Assembly: GCF_001425355.1 (NCBI RefSeq) | Contig: NZ_LMQN01000015.1 | Location: 419,862 to 483,861 of the forward strand | Direction of reading: 5' to 3' | From: Chryseobacterium sp. Leaf405 | GTDB lineage: Bacteria; Bacteroidota; Bacteroidia; Flavobacteriales; Weeksellaceae | Length of the DNA: 64,000 nucleotides | Part shown: positions 25,548 to 32,936 of the stretch, piece by piece | Numbering within the stretch: position 1 is the stretch's first letter | Layout: the number at the start of each line of letters is the position of its first letter | Notes under the pieces: generated by a model | What the model was told of the DNA's origin: nothing | Databases searched by the model: none | What the model saw: the letters and a program-made list of their open reading frames with translations, nothing else | Made by a program: the position numbers and the translations under genes

Positions 25548-26057
25548 ATGACGGATATAAAGAGACGAATAATCGGAGCTGCGGCAATTATACTTATTGT
25601 TGTAATTATAGTTGTTTTGCCTTTAAGTATTTTATCAGAATATTTAATTGCATTAACCATGTTTTTTGGAGCAGCCATTACAATATCGTTAGGGATATTT
25701 CTTTTCAGCTTTAAAAATATTCGGGAAAGTGAGGCGTTCGGATTTATTGTTTTTGGATTAATTATCTTCTTTTTCATAGTATCCGGCGGAATTATCTACT
25801 ATCAGGTTAGTCAGGAGTCTAATGAACTAAATAATAATTCCTTGATAACAACCGGAAAAATTATTGATGGGAAAATTCGCAGAAGTAGAAGAAGTTCTTC
25901 TGCTGAAATTAAAATAGAATTTATTACGGAAGACGGACAAAAGGTGCAGGCAAGTGAATATGTTACTGAAAGAGAATTTGAAAAATATTATGTAGGTGAG
26001 GAGATAAAAATTCAATATTCAAAATCATCACCGAATGTCGCTCATATTGTCAGATAG
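25548..26057 (+). CDS. DUF3592-like membrane protein
   Basis: Three hydrophobic helices (about residues 8-30, 33-52 and 62-82) are followed by a beta-rich soluble domain of about 80 residues. It contains TTGKIIDGKIRRSRRSSSAE and ends with EEIKIQYSKSSPNVAHIV. A small beta domain after membrane helices, with a late 'VGEEIKIQYSKSSP' strand, is characteristic of DUF3592 proteins, whose function is unknown. It starts two bases after the valS stop and is probably co-transcribed. Confidence 0.7.
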   Translation: MTDIKRRIIGAAAIILIVVIIVVLPLSILSEYLIALTMFFGAAITISLGIFLFSFKNIRESEAFGFIVFGLIIFFFIVSGGIIYYQVSQESNELNNNSLITTGKIIDGKIRRSRRSSSAEIKIEFITEDGQKVQASEYVTEREFEKYYVGEEIKIQYSKSSPNVAHIVR

Positions 26058-26117
26058 TATTAAGATTCAAGTATCTTTTTAAGCTAAAATTAGACGTTAA
26101 AAAATTTGATAAATTAA

Positions 26118-26151
26118 AGGCTGAGGTTAAGTGCATATTTAACTTCAGCCT
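26118..26151 (+). other. Strong stem-loop just upstream of the DUF4241 gene
   Basis: AGGCTGAGGTTAA pairs over 13 bp with TTAACTTCAGCCT (one G-T pair). On the plus strand it is followed by seven A, not T, and the ATG lies 12 bases further. It is therefore not a standard terminator for the valS-side transcript; it may be a leader structure or a minus-strand terminator. Confidence 0.6.
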
Positions 26152-26163
26152 AAAAAAATAAAA

Positions 26164-26799
26164 ATGAAACATATAGAAAATATAAAAAAACTATTCTCAA
26201 GAAACTTCGTTGAAAATCCTTTATTGGAAAGCTTCGAAGTGGGGAAACTTTATCTTTCAAGCGGAAGGCTTATCGCTTGTGATCCTTTGATCACGAATGA
26301 TATGCTGCCTTTTGCGATCGATTTTCCAAAAGGGAGTTTTTCTGTTTTGCTTCATAAAGAAAAAGAAAGCAACTGCGTGGCATACGCCGAAGTTATTTTC
26401 AGTAATTCAGAAATTTCAGATTGGAAATTGGCAACAACTGCCGGACAAAATGTAAAAGATCTGGCTTCTGGTGAAATTTTCGGATACCCTGTAGAAAGCG
26501 GAATGGGTTGCTTAATGGATGTTGATACTCAAAACAGCCTTAATGAACTTGAACAAAAGCTGTATCATAGCAAAGGAGCAGATTTTATGGGGATTTATGA
26601 AGAATTCTTTCATGAACATTTCTTTGATGAAAACGGAGCAATCGATCAATATGCTTTTCTGAAACCATCAGAAGAACATCCTGGAACTATTTTTGCTTTT
26701 GAAACAGGATACGGAGAAGGTTTTTACGCAAGTTATATTGCTTATGATAAAAACAATTCGCCAGTGAAGATGGTCACGGAATTTATCGAGATTAGTTAA
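26164..26799 (+). CDS. DUF4241-domain protein
   Basis: The soluble 211-residue protein has the opening pattern of DUF4241: a strand with GKLYLSSGRLIACDPL, a SVLLHKEKESNCVAYAEVIF core, the glycine-rich VESGMGCLMD and the C-terminal FAFETGYGEGFYASYIAYDK. The family is widespread and of unknown biochemical function, and I recall it also near toxin-immunity loci. Here it stands between valS/DUF3592 and ribokinase, with no visible toxin partner. Confidence 0.8.
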   Translation: MKHIENIKKLFSRNFVENPLLESFEVGKLYLSSGRLIACDPLITNDMLPFAIDFPKGSFSVLLHKEKESNCVAYAEVIFSNSEISDWKLATTAGQNVKDLASGEIFGYPVESGMGCLMDVDTQNSLNELEQKLYHSKGADFMGIYEEFFHEHFFDENGAIDQYAFLKPSEEHPGTIFAFETGYGEGFYASYIAYDKNNSPVKMVTEFIEIS

Positions 26800-26837
26800 T
26801 TAAAGTTAATTATTTTTGAAACGTATTTACCGTACTA

Positions 26838-26859
26838 TAAATTTGTGAGAATCACAAAT
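26838..26859 (+). promoter_or_regulatory. Promoter and palindromic operator of the ribokinase gene
   Basis: The -7 box TAAATTTG (26838-26845) overlaps a perfect 8-3-8 inverted repeat ATTTGTGA-GAA-TCACAAAT (26841-26859), 24 bases before the rbsK ATG. The core equals the palindrome at 12442-12458, in the same position relative to the -7 box. Confidence 0.6.
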
Positions 26860-26883
26860 AATTAAAACTAATACTAAAACACA

Positions 26884-27771
26884 ATGAATTTCTCATCAGA
26901 ACAACCGAAAATTATCGTTGTAGGAAGCTCATCAATTGATCTTATCTTAGAAACCGAAAAAGTGCCATGTGCAGGTGAAACTGTTATTGCCTATAATTCT
27001 GAAAGTTATTTTGGAGGAAAAGGGGCAAATCAGGCTGTTGGCGCTGCAAGATTGGGAGCTAGTGTTTTTTTTGTGGGTTGTGTCGGGATGGATCCTCTCG
27101 GTCAGCAGATCATGAGAAATATGGTAAGTGAAAATGTAAACGTAGGTTTTGTTTTCGAAACGGATCAGGAATCTACGGGGACGGCTTATGTGACAACTGC
27201 TGACGGAAGTTCTGGGATTGTTGTGGTTCCTGCTGCCAACAATTACCTGAGTATAGAACATGTAGAAGCTGCGGATAAGTATTTTCATACAACAGATCTT
27301 GTTCTTCTTCAGTTGGAAGTTTCAATTGAGGTAATCAGATATGCTGTTAAAAAAGCTAAAAAATACGGTAAAAAGGTAGGATTGTATGCTTCTCCTGCGC
27401 AACCCTTAGGTGACGATATTCTTGACAATATAGATTTTATTATTGCAAAAAGCAGTGAGCTTCATATTATTTTTGGTGAAGATCAGCGAGAAGTTATTCT
27501 TAAAAAATATTTCAACAAAGTTTTTGTAAGAGATGATGTGAATTCCACAGTATATTTTGATGGAACTGAAATGAAATACTGCAGACATGATAAAGAAAAA
27601 ACGGTGCAGACAATGGGAATGGGAGATGCATTTACCACAGGTTTCTCGATTGCGTTATGCCACAAAAATTCTATTGAAGAATGTGTGAATTTCGGAAATG
27701 AAGTTTCTGCAAGAGTTTCAGGTAAAAAGGGTTCGCAGACAGGTTTGCCAAGAATCTCAGATTTTATTTAA
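26884..27771 (+). CDS. rbsK: Ribokinase (PfkB-family sugar kinase)
   Basis: The enzyme phosphorylates ribose or a related sugar with ATP in the cytoplasm. PfkB signature 1 is visible as GGKGANQAVGAARLGA near residue 40. Signature 2 is the anion-hole motif GMGDAF at about 245-250 with catalytic D248; the usual sequence is GAGDTF or GAGDAF. The N-terminal VVGSSSIDLILETEKVPCAG is typical of ribokinases. At 295 residues it is full-length. Ribokinase is the most likely assignment, though close sugar kinases cannot be excluded. No ribose transporter or isomerase gene is adjacent. Confidence 0.82.
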   Translation: MNFSSEQPKIIVVGSSSIDLILETEKVPCAGETVIAYNSESYFGGKGANQAVGAARLGASVFFVGCVGMDPLGQQIMRNMVSENVNVGFVFETDQESTGTAYVTTADGSSGIVVVPAANNYLSIEHVEAADKYFHTTDLVLLQLEVSIEVIRYAVKKAKKYGKKVGLYASPAQPLGDDILDNIDFIIAKSSELHIIFGEDQREVILKKYFNKVFVRDDVNSTVYFDGTEMKYCRHDKEKTVQTMGMGDAFTTGFSIALCHKNSIEECVNFGNEVSARVSGKKGSQTGLPRISDFI

Positions 27772-27829
27772 TAAGCTATTTGCCACATATCGAAAAAGTA
27801 AAACATAGCATAAAGTTATCACTAAAATT

Positions 27830-27852
27830 TCCACTTTTATAGTGGATTTTTT
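27830..27852 (+). terminator. Terminator after ribokinase
   Basis: TCCACT pairs with AGTGGA across loop TTTAT, followed by T6. It immediately precedes the alpha/beta hydrolase start. Confidence 0.7.
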
Positions 27853-27862
27853 CTTTTGTATT

Positions 27863-28702
27863 ATGGAGAAGTTAATGCTTACAACTCGGGATCAAATTTC
27901 GATCATTTGCCATCTTTTTTTGCCTGAAAGAAGTAACAATAAACTTTTGCTCATCAATTCTGCAACGGGTGTAAAGCAGCAGATTTATTTCTCTTTTGCC
28001 CAATATTTTGCTGAACATGGATTTACGGTTATTACCTACGATTATCGTGGAATCGGGCTTTCAAAACCGAAAAATATGAAAGGTTTTAAAGCTTCTATGA
28101 GAATCTGGGGATCTGAAGATTATAAAACGGTAACGGATTATATTAAGATTAATTTTAATGATTACCAGAAATATTGTTTAGGACATTCCGTTGGAGCTTT
28201 AATTTTAGGAATGAACAAAGATTCTGAAATGTTTGAAGAGTTTATTTTTGTAGGAACTCAAAATGCTTTTGTAGGAAATTTAAAATTCAGAACAAAAATT
28301 GAAGCGTATCTCGGTTTTGGGATTGCCCAGCCTGTAATTACCGCATTGTTAGGATATTTCCCGGGAAATTGGTTCGGGCTCGGAGAAAGTCTGCCGAAAA
28401 ATTGCGCATATGACTGGAGAACCTTAATTTTAAACAGGAAATCAACCAACAGTTTGTTGGAGAAAATTGATGATTATTCTAAAATTTTAACCCAAAAAGT
28501 ATTTGTCATTCGGGCAGAAGATGATGTTTGGTTAACAGAAAAAGGAGTGAGAAGTCTGTTAAATGACACTTATCCGAATCTGAAACCAACCTACAGATTA
28601 ATTAAAACTTCTGAGTCGGAAAAAGGACAAATTGGTCATGTTAATTTTTTTAGAAGCTACAATAAAAAACTCTGGAATATTATTTTAAACGAATTGATAT
28701 AA
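27863..28702 (+). CDS. Alpha/beta hydrolase (279 aa)
   Basis: The fold is recognisable from the LLINSATGVKQQIYFSFAQY opening, YDYRGIGLS as the oxyanion-side loop and GHSVGALI as the nucleophile elbow with catalytic Ser. An acid in FVIRAEDDVWLT and a late His in GQIGHVNFFR complete a Ser-Asp-His triad. The substrate is unknown. The start is set at MEKLMLTTRDQ because an upstream ATG lies within the preceding terminator. A TTTG that could belong to a -7 box ends 4 bases before this ATG. The next gene begins directly after its stop. Confidence 0.8.
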   Translation: MEKLMLTTRDQISIICHLFLPERSNNKLLLINSATGVKQQIYFSFAQYFAEHGFTVITYDYRGIGLSKPKNMKGFKASMRIWGSEDYKTVTDYIKINFNDYQKYCLGHSVGALILGMNKDSEMFEEFIFVGTQNAFVGNLKFRTKIEAYLGFGIAQPVITALLGYFPGNWFGLGESLPKNCAYDWRTLILNRKSTNSLLEKIDDYSKILTQKVFVIRAEDDVWLTEKGVRSLLNDTYPNLKPTYRLIKTSESEKGQIGHVNFFRSYNKKLWNIILNELI

Positions 28703-29347
28703 ATGAAGAATCTGATCGAAAAAACAGTAGAATTTGTAAAGGAAAAACTGGAAGGCGCAGAAGCAGGACACGACTGGTTTCACATAGAGAGAGTCTGGAA
28801 ACTGTCTAAAAAGATTGCCGAGACAGAAAATTGTAATCAGGAAGTTGTTGAATTGGCAGCATTGCTTCACGATATTGCAGATCCAAAATTTCATAATGGT
28901 GATGAAACATTAGCATTAAAAGTTTCAAGAGAATTTCTGGAAAGTCAGAATGCTTCAGAAGATTTGATCGAGCAGGTTTTATTTATTATTAAAAATATTT
29001 CGTTTAAAAACAGGGGAGAAGTTACTCAAAATCTTCCGATAGAACTGAAAATTGTTCAGGACGCTGACAGAATTGATGCAATTGGTGCCATCGGCGTGGC
29101 GAGAACGTTCAATTTTGGAGGTTTCAAAAATAATCTGATGTATGATCCGACCATTGAACCAAAACTGAATATGTCGAAAGATGAATACAAAAAATCAAAC
29201 GGAACAACGATTAATCATTTCTATGAAAAACTGTTGTTGCTGAAAGAGTTGATGAATACCGAAAAAGGAAAAGAAATTGCCTCTGAAAGACACGATTTTA
29301 TGCTGAAATTTCTTGATCAGTTTTACAAAGAATGGAATGTTGATTAA
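28703..29347 (+). CDS. HD-domain phosphohydrolase
   Basis: The metal-dependent hydrolase has the HD signature. GHDWFHIERV gives the first His, LAALLHDIADPKFHNGD holds the HD pair near residue 57, and IVQDADRIDAIGAIGVART gives the last Asp near 119. The pattern and 214-residue length resemble the YedJ group, whose substrate is not firmly known. It abuts the alpha/beta hydrolase stop with no gap, so the two are translationally linked. Confidence 0.88.
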   Translation: MKNLIEKTVEFVKEKLEGAEAGHDWFHIERVWKLSKKIAETENCNQEVVELAALLHDIADPKFHNGDETLALKVSREFLESQNASEDLIEQVLFIIKNISFKNRGEVTQNLPIELKIVQDADRIDAIGAIGVARTFNFGGFKNNLMYDPTIEPKLNMSKDEYKKSNGTTINHFYEKLLLLKELMNTEKGKEIASERHDFMLKFLDQFYKEWNVD

Positions 29348-29373
29348 CATTCGCCCGTAGATTTACAAATCTA

Positions 29374-29381
29374 TATCTTTG
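29374..29381 (+). promoter_or_regulatory. -7 promoter box four bases before an ATG
   Basis: TATCTTTG (exact) followed by CAGT and then ATGATG. The transcript would start about at the first ATG, so translation is probably leaderless or starts at the second ATG. Confidence 0.55.
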
Positions 29382-29385
29382 CAGT

Positions 29386-29979
29386 ATGATGTTCATCGTG
29401 TATATAATTTTTGTCGCACTTCTTATTTCTTTGTTTTTGTTTAAAGTAAAGGCGAAAAAAGGACGGGAATGGGCAAAAATATTCCCTGTAGTCACCGTAG
29501 TTTTTGCAATTTCTATATTTACCTATTGGTTTATTAAGAAAAGCTTGGTGAGCATTGTGGAGGATTCGGTGGCATTGCAGATTATTAATAAGCTTCCGCA
29601 ACCTTTAGATTTTTATGTTATTAATCTAAATGATCCGGAAGCTGATAAGATTTTGGAAACCCAGCACATCGGGAAAATTCGCCCGGAATATTTCAGAATT
29701 CAATATTTAAAGATGGATAAGTCTGATGAATATTGGATTGCCGGTTACCTTGGAAAGAAAAATCTTGTCTATTTTTCCCAACATTCTCTTCCAAACAAGA
29801 ATATCGATCAGATGATTGAGGTTAAAAATTACATCAATCAAAGTGTAAAACTTTCTGATATTGCCAAAAAGCAGATCGACGAATACAATTACCAAAACAC
29901 AAAAAATGCCATTTGGATCACACTGGATTTTCTTCTGCTTTTCTTAAATCTTGTTCTTTTAATCAGGAAAAAAAGATAA
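29386..29979 (+). CDS. Membrane protein of unknown function (197 aa)
   Basis: Two hydrophobic helices at the N-terminus (about residues 2-20 and 32-51), a soluble middle domain of about 115 residues (VINLNDPEADKILETQHIGK, then EYFRIQYLKMDKSDEYWIAG) and one C-terminal helix (WITLDFLLLFLNLVLLI) before a basic KKR end. I do not recognise the family. The middle domain probably faces the periplasm. The first two ATG codons are consecutive and either could be the start. Confidence 0.65.
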   Translation: MMFIVYIIFVALLISLFLFKVKAKKGREWAKIFPVVTVVFAISIFTYWFIKKSLVSIVEDSVALQIINKLPQPLDFYVINLNDPEADKILETQHIGKIRPEYFRIQYLKMDKSDEYWIAGYLGKKNLVYFSQHSLPNKNIDQMIEVKNYINQSVKLSDIAKKQIDEYNYQNTKNAIWITLDFLLLFLNLVLLIRKKR

Positions 29980-30003
29980 TTTTTTTCAGTTTTTATGTCA
30001 CTT

Positions 30004-30240
30004 TTAAGGATAATCTAAAACTAACATAACTTTTTCCTTACATTCTTCCGGACAATTTCTTATGAGTTTGTCCTTATTTTGTTTGCTGATCTGTTTGGGC
30101 TCAAGCCATTCAGTATGATTCGAACTCATACTGTTTTTGTCATACACTCTTTTTATGGTATTATTTTCATAAAAAGTATATTCATCAGCAAGCCAATTAG
30201 TTGTAATGCTGATTGTACAAATTTCTTTTTCCATTTGCAT
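30004..30240 (-). CDS. Small hypothetical protein (78 aa)
   Basis: A short acidic/polar protein of unknown function, with no signal peptide. It starts MQMEKEICTISITTNWLADE; the second Met is an equally good start. It ends with a KEKVMLVLDY strand. It is convergent with the preceding membrane-protein gene. The hydrophobic-polar alternation suggests a small alpha/beta fold, but nothing more can be said. Confidence 0.45.
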   Translation of the reverse strand: MQMEKEICTISITTNWLADEYTFYENNTIKRVYDKNSMSSNHTEWLEPKQISKQNKDKLIRNCPEECKEKVMLVLDYP

Positions 30241-30419
30241 TTTTGTTTTTAAAGTTTATCAATTACTGTACTATCTAATGTAATGATTTATGCAATGTGA
30301 AAAAGAGATTGAGGCTAATTTTTTTTCCAGCCTTTAAATTGAAATTTTTTTGTTAAAATTGTATTTTTTATTAAAAATTATTACACCATATAGTGAATAA
30401 ATTTAAATATTACTAAATG

Positions 30420-31310
30420 TTAAAATAGCGTTCCTGTGTTTTCAGTCGCCATTTTTGGTATCAAGATGTCAGTTTTCCATTCATCATTCATTTTTTGAAT
30501 GAAATAGGCAGACAATAAAGGAGAAGCTTTTTCAATATTCTGATGTACAAAAAAGTAGAGATTCTGCAGTCCTTCTTCTTTCCATTTTGTAAGATGATTC
30601 ATCCAGTCATCCAGTCTTTCGTAATCACTTTCTGCATTGGCTCCTACGTATCGGATAAAAGCGTTGGGAGTCGTCAGTCTCATGTGAAGCATATCTCTTC
30701 TTCCGGCAGTATCTACGATGATATTGGTAATATTGTTGTCCTCAAAAAGCTGACAGGTTTTATCTAAAATTTCTTCATCTGTAAACCATTCCGTATTTCT
30801 CAGCTCAATGGCTAACGGAACTTCTTTGGGCCAGTTTTTGACAAATTTTTCCAGTCTTTCATAATCTTTTGGCTTAAAATTGTCATGAAGCTGCAAAAAA
30901 ACCATTCCTAATTTCTCATCAAAATTCAAAACTGCTGAAGCAAATTGTGTTACCACATCATCAATATTCAATAATCTTCTGAAATGGGAAACCGTATTGG
31001 GAATTTTTGGGAAGAATTTAAAATCTGCCGGAGTTTTTTCTTTCCATGTAAGAACCTGTGCGGCGCTTGGCATTCCGTAGAAAGTGGCATTCAGCTCAAT
31101 AGAATTAAATTGTGTTGCGTAATACGTGAGTTCGTCTTTTGTTCCTTTCGGGTAAAATCCTTTAAGATCAGTTTTATTCCATTTTGCACATCCGATAGAA
31201 ATATTTTTCAAGCCTTTTTTATTTTGCTTTAAAATTTCCTTTGTTTTAGGATGATCTTTGGGTAATGTAAAATCTATTTGTGAAGGATCTTCTACTTGTC
31301 CGAATTTCAT
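30420..31310 (-). CDS. DUF72-domain protein (YecE-like)
   Basis: The TIM-barrel-like protein of 296 residues has typical DUF72 segments: ISIGCAKWNKTDLKGFYPKG at the start, FNSIELNATFYGMPSAAQVL, FKFFPKIPNTVSH, and LAIELRNTEWFTDEEIL in the middle. VDTAGRRDMLHMRLTTPNAF and RYVGANAESDYERLDDW carry the later strands. The molecular function of the family is unknown. The gene is monocistronic and not obviously linked to its neighbours. Confidence 0.88.
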   Translation of the reverse strand: MKFGQVEDPSQIDFTLPKDHPKTKEILKQNKKGLKNISIGCAKWNKTDLKGFYPKGTKDELTYYATQFNSIELNATFYGMPSAAQVLTWKEKTPADFKFFPKIPNTVSHFRRLLNIDDVVTQFASAVLNFDEKLGMVFLQLHDNFKPKDYERLEKFVKNWPKEVPLAIELRNTEWFTDEEILDKTCQLFEDNNITNIIVDTAGRRDMLHMRLTTPNAFIRYVGANAESDYERLDDWMNHLTKWKEEGLQNLYFFVHQNIEKASPLLSAYFIQKMNDEWKTDILIPKMATENTGTLF

Positions 31311-31368
31311 ATCTTACTTTTTTGGATTAAACTGTTTAAACAAATATAATTAAAAGATAAGTTCAGAT

Positions 31369-31773
31369 TTATAAAACATCCACAATTTCGTCTATTTTTA
31401 GGTTAATCTTACTTATCACGTTGTCTAAATCTGTCTGAACTTCATTATTCGTAAATCGGATAAGTTGTAAACCATTACTTTCCAATGTCTGGGTTCGTTC
31501 ATTGTCCCTTTCTATCTGTTCATCGAGATTGTGATATTCTCCATCAATTTCTATGATTAATTTTAATTGATGACAATAAAAATCGGCTATATATAAACTT
31601 ATCGGATGCTGTCTCCTGAATTTGTAACCTTTTAATTGGTTATTTCTGAGTTTTTCCCAGATAATTTTCTCTTCTGCTGTTTCATTTTTTCTTAGAGACT
31701 GAGCTTTTAAGAATGAACTTGACGGCGCACCTTTCCACATTCCTTCATCGTAATTGGGTTTAATTTTTTTCAT
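31369..31773 (-). CDS. DUF559-domain protein (Vsr/endonuclease-like fold)
   Basis: The protein of 134 residues starts at MKKIKPNYDEGMWKGAPSS. The longer open frame upstream runs into an inverted repeat and is not used. The DUF559 core is AEEKIIWEKLRNNQLKGYKF, RRQHPISLYIADFYCHQLKL, VIEIDGEYHN and GLQLIRFTNNEV. The E-x-L/ID-G-E arrangement with Asp and Glu is the predicted PD-(D/E)XK nuclease site. Actual nuclease activity of such small stand-alone proteins is unproven. Confidence 0.85.
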   Translation of the reverse strand: MKKIKPNYDEGMWKGAPSSSFLKAQSLRKNETAEEKIIWEKLRNNQLKGYKFRRQHPISLYIADFYCHQLKLIIEIDGEYHNLDEQIERDNERTQTLESNGLQLIRFTNNEVQTDLDNVISKINLKIDEIVDVL

Positions 31774-31826
31774 TTTCGTGTTTTGAGTAAAGTTAATAAA
31801 TTTTGAAATAGTTAAAATCAAAAATC

Positions 31827-31907
31827 TTTTCCCCAACCCTAAAGGGAGGATTTTTGCTCACAAAACTATTCATGGTAGAAATTTGCTCCCTTTAGGGTTG
31901 GGGAAAA
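31827..31907. repeat. Perfect inverted repeat with 22-base arms
   Basis: The arms at 31827-31848 and 31886-31907 are perfectly complementary and contain CCCCAACCCTAAAGGGAG; the spacer is 37 bases. Each arm also holds the near-palindrome CCCTAAAGGG. It lies between the DUF559 gene start and the XRE gene stop. A diverged relative is at 8273-8326. Confidence 0.75.
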
Positions 31908-31913
31908 TAAATT

Positions 31914-32114
31914 TCAATCATCACTTTCCAACTCAAAAATATCTTCTACTTTTTTATTAAAATACTTAGCAATTTTCAGTGCTAAAACTGTTGAAGGAAC
32001 ATATTTTCCGGCTTCCATTGCGTTAATGGTTTGTCTCGATACACCAATTTTTTTTGCTAAATCTTCCTGCGTAATATTTTTTACGGCTCTTTCTATTTTA
32101 ATGGTATTTTTCAT
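31914..32114 (-). CDS. Small XRE-family transcriptional regulator (66 aa)
   Basis: A stand-alone Cro/CI-type helix-turn-helix fills almost the whole protein: KIERAVKNITQEDLAKKIGV, then SRQTINAMEAGKYVPSTVLA. The length of 66 residues and this pattern match the YozG-like regulators encoded with small membrane proteins. Its start overlaps the stop of the membrane gene by four bases (ATGA), so both are made from one mRNA. It may repress its own operon through the palindrome at 32606-32620. Confidence 0.9.
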   Translation of the reverse strand: MKNTIKIERAVKNITQEDLAKKIGVSRQTINAMEAGKYVPSTVLALKIAKYFNKKVEDIFELESDD

Positions 32115-32569
32115 TTTTTAAGCAATAAATAATTAAATCTGAAAATATATAAAACCAACGGCAAAAATATAATAATGATCATAACGGTAAAAAATGCCAT
32201 ACCGAATACAGTTAAAAATAGAATCAGAACAGTAGAATAGGTTACGATTAAACTCCAGAAAACAGATCGTAAACGTAAGCTGGAAATGTATTCGTCTTCA
32301 ATTTTTTCTTTTGAACATCCAAGAAGTAAACCTCCAATGATAATCAATATTCCAAAAAGATTGGGAAAGACAGCAACTTCTGTACTTTTAAACAATCCGG
32401 AATCTTCATTACTCAACGGGAATCCGGAATTGTAGAAAACGGGTAAAGAAACTTCGGGAAACGAAAAAACATTTGTTAATGATATTATTCCCAAAAGTAA
32501 AGAAGGAATAAAAATAGACCATCCGATTTTTTTGAAATGGTTTGGTAAAAGTTTTAATGTATTATTCAT
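32111..32569 (-). CDS. Four-helix membrane protein coupled to an XRE regulator
   Basis: The 152-residue protein has four hydrophobic segments near residues 17-36, 70-88, 103-120 and 125-145. It ends with a lysine pair. No catalytic motif is visible. The four-base overlap with the XRE gene shows translational coupling; such pairs are frequent in Bacteroidetes and Firmicutes. A role in membrane or stress sensing is a guess. Confidence 0.7.
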   Translation of the reverse strand: MNNTLKLLPNHFKKIGWSIFIPSLLLGIISLTNVFSFPEVSLPVFYNSGFPLSNEDSGLFKSTEVAVFPNLFGILIIIGGLLLGCSKEKIEDEYISSLRLRSVFWSLIVTYSTVLILFLTVFGMAFFTVMIIIIFLPLVLYIFRFNYLLLKK

Positions 32570-32589
32570 AATTAATTTTTTTGATGATT

Positions 32590-32620
32590 CAAATGTAATA
32601 AATATTTTACATAATGTAAA
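32590..32620 (-). promoter_or_regulatory. Promoter and operator of the membrane/XRE operon
   Basis: On the minus strand the -7 box TACATTTG lies at 32590-32597. A perfect palindrome TTTACAT-A-ATGTAAA at 32606-32620 lies in the spacer toward the -33 site. This placement fits repression by the XRE protein of the same operon. Confidence 0.6.
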
Positions 32621-32641
32621 GTTTATTTTACTTTTTGTTAA

Positions 32642-32675
32642 AAAATAAAAACCGCAGAAATTTATCTACGGTTTT
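32642..32675 (-). terminator. Terminator of the nrd operon (minus strand)
   Basis: On the minus strand ACCGTAGA pairs with TCTGCGGT (one mismatch) followed by TTTTATTTTTT, downstream of the 76-aa gene that ends the nrd operon. Confidence 0.7.
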
Positions 32676-32694
32676 CTATCAAATTAATATTTCA

Positions 32695-32925
32695 TTAATT
32701 ATCGCAAAACTTTTTCCATTCAAATTCAATAAGATTTTTTATTGAATTAGGAAGTTTGTCGTTTATTTCTACAAGTGAAATTTTGTTATTTAGGTAGAAA
32801 AATATGCAACATTCATTGTAACTAACCATTGCGTCTTTAAAAATTTCTTTATTATCATCTTCAATTTTTTTTAAAATTAAATCGAATTTTTCTGTGCCAA
32901 TAAATAAATCGAAATTATCATCCAT
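32695..32925 (-). CDS. Small hypothetical protein (76 aa) at the end of the nrd operon
   Basis: The acidic protein has no recognised domain (MDDNFDLFIGTEKFDLILKK, then a CCIFFYLNNK strand and an ending FEWKKFCDN). Its ATG lies 11 bases after the nrdA stop and the next feature is a terminator, so it belongs to the ribonucleotide reductase transcript. The two adjacent Cys may be structural. No role in nucleotide reduction can be claimed from sequence. Confidence 0.5.
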   Translation of the reverse strand: MDDNFDLFIGTEKFDLILKKIEDDNKEIFKDAMVSYNECCIFFYLNNKISLVEINDKLPNSIKNLIEFEWKKFCDN

Positions 32926-32936
32926 AATACCTGAAA

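Noticed and set aside
31827-31907. The perfect inverted repeat as a simple terminator pair for the converging transcripts
   Set aside because: The genes on both sides are transcribed in the same direction, the loop is 37 bases and the arms lack the usual T-run, so repeat-element origin fits better, although a terminator function cannot be excluded.
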